Origin: Candidatus Rokuibacteriota bacterium
Lineage (GTDB): Bacteria > Methylomirabilota > Methylomirabilia > Rokubacteriales > CSP1-6
Direction of reading: 5' to 3'
Assembly (NCBI GenBank): GCA_003220615.1
Contig: QHTB01000135.1
Location: forward strand, 1 to 64,000
Length of the DNA: 64,000 nt
Shown: positions 63,465 through 64,000 of the stretch, piece after piece
How the letters are laid out: every line of letters begins with the position of its first letter
Position numbering within the stretch: the stretch's first letter is position 1
Program-made: the position numbers and the translations under genes
Notes under the pieces: generated by a model
Told to the model about the DNA's origin: nothing
What the model saw: the letters and a program-made list of their open reading frames with translations, nothing else
The model's database searches: none

Positions 63465-64000
63465 CGGTCGTCGCCGATGTGCAGGATGCGCGAGAGCCCC
63501 AGGAGGCGGTCGGTCAGCAGCACGGCGATGAGCGTGGCGCCGATGAAGAGCGTGGAGAGCGCCGCCATCGTGGGATCGGTGTAGTTCACGACGTACGTGA
63601 ACATGGCCACGGGCAGGATCTCGGTGACGCGGGTGGAGACGAACAGCGAGACGACGAACTCGTTGACGGACACGATCACCGCGAACAGCACCGCGGCGAA
63701 GAGGCCGGGGCGGAGCAGCGGCAGGGTCACGCGGCGGAAGACCCGGCGAGGTCGCGCACCGAGACTGGCCGCGGCGCGCTCGAGCTGAGGGTCGAGATTC
63801 GCCACGCTCACCGCGACCGAGCGGATCACGAAGGGCAGGACGAGCACGGTGTGGGCGGCGATGAGCACGGCGCGGTTGGCGAGCAGGCCGAAGCGCGCGG
63901 CCAGGATGAGGAAGCCGAGCCCGATGGCCACGCCGGGAATGATCAGCGGTGACAGGAGCATCGCGCTCCAGAATCCCCGCGCGCGGAGTGGACGGCGGAC
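63461..64000 (-). CDS. ABC transporter permease (PotC-like), 5' partial
   Basis: The frame is open to the right window edge (residues before the track's Met read VRRPLRARGFWSA, in frame), so about 180 residues of the C-terminal part are visible. EAA loop AAASLGARPRRVFRRVTLPLLRPG, and helices LSPLIIPGVAIGLGFLILA and FAAVLFAVIVSVNEFVVSL. Partner of the ATPase by GTGA overlap. The binding protein and second permease must lie upstream, outside the window. Confidence 0.88.
   Translation of the reverse strand, partial: VRRPLRARGFWSAMLLSPLIIPGVAIGLGFLILAARFGLLANRAVLIAAHTVLVLPFVIRSVAVSVANLDPQLERAAASLGARPRRVFRRVTLPLLRPGLFAAVLFAVIVSVNEFVVSLFVSTRVTEILPVAMFTYVVNYTDPTMAALSTLFIGATLIAVLLTDRLLGLSRILHIGDDR

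Overview
This 64 kb window is very GC-rich, densely coded DNA from a bacterial chromosome. Many genes have GTG starts and 4-bp GTGA or ATGA overlaps. An OmpA-type lipoprotein points to a two-membrane (diderm) cell. The gene orders (ffh-rpsP-khpA-rimM-trmD-rplS-rnhB; yicC-remA-gmk-rpoZ-coaBC), several ABC importers with Tat-type binding proteins, and an actinobacterial-looking proteasome activator together suggest an uncultured soil or subsurface lineage such as Candidatus Rokubacteria or Methylomirabilota. That placement is inference; no rRNA gene is present. I see no tRNA, rRNA, CRISPR array, IS transposase or prophage. No gap between genes exceeds about 200 bp.

Layout: (1) 1-4.4 kb (+): a peptide-type binding protein (cut by the window start), a membrane sensor kinase and a kinase/receiver hybrid, all overlapping. 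(2) 4.4-9.1 kb (-): a branched-chain amino-acid type (Liv) ABC importer. (3) 9.2-14.1 kb (-): a DapA-like lyase, an isochorismatase-like hydrolase, a membrane protein with a spermidine-synthase domain and an orphan binding protein. (4) 14.1-24.3 kb (-): a tightly packed catabolic/transport operon: YraN, PhzF, a spermidine/iron-type ABC importer, a PLP synthase, a two-subunit CoA-transferase, a phosphodiesterase and an LLM oxidoreductase. (5) 24.4-28.5 kb: small genes, a GDPD, a PadR operon and a Bpa/PafE-like proteasome activator. (6) 28.6-32.9 kb (-): SRP/ribosome-maturation operon. (7) 32.9-42.1 kb (-): a long housekeeping operon, yicC-remA-gmk-rpoZ-coaBC-udg-priA-def-fmt-rsmB-rpe. (8) 42.1-48 kb: hybrid kinase divergent from a nitrate/taurine-type ABC importer. 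(9) 48.1-50.9 kb (+): envelope genes, including tandem paralogues. (10) 50.9-59.9 kb (-): the complete pyrimidine operon pyrR-pyrB-pyrC-carA-orf-carB-pyrF-pyrE. (11) 59.9-64 kb (-): a cyclase-like protein, an amidohydrolase/PPC pair and the end of another ABC importer.

The most notable points are these: a proteasome activator homologue in an apparent diderm; a PyrR-type RNA hairpin abutting the pyrR ribosome binding site; pyrF carrying an in-frame insertion made of a dispersed G-rich repeat; pyrB broken by one base; a PriA that has lost its ATPase motifs; probable CTG start codons, two of them in CTGA overlaps; and several promoters whose -10 box lies so close to the start codon that leaderless mRNA is expected.
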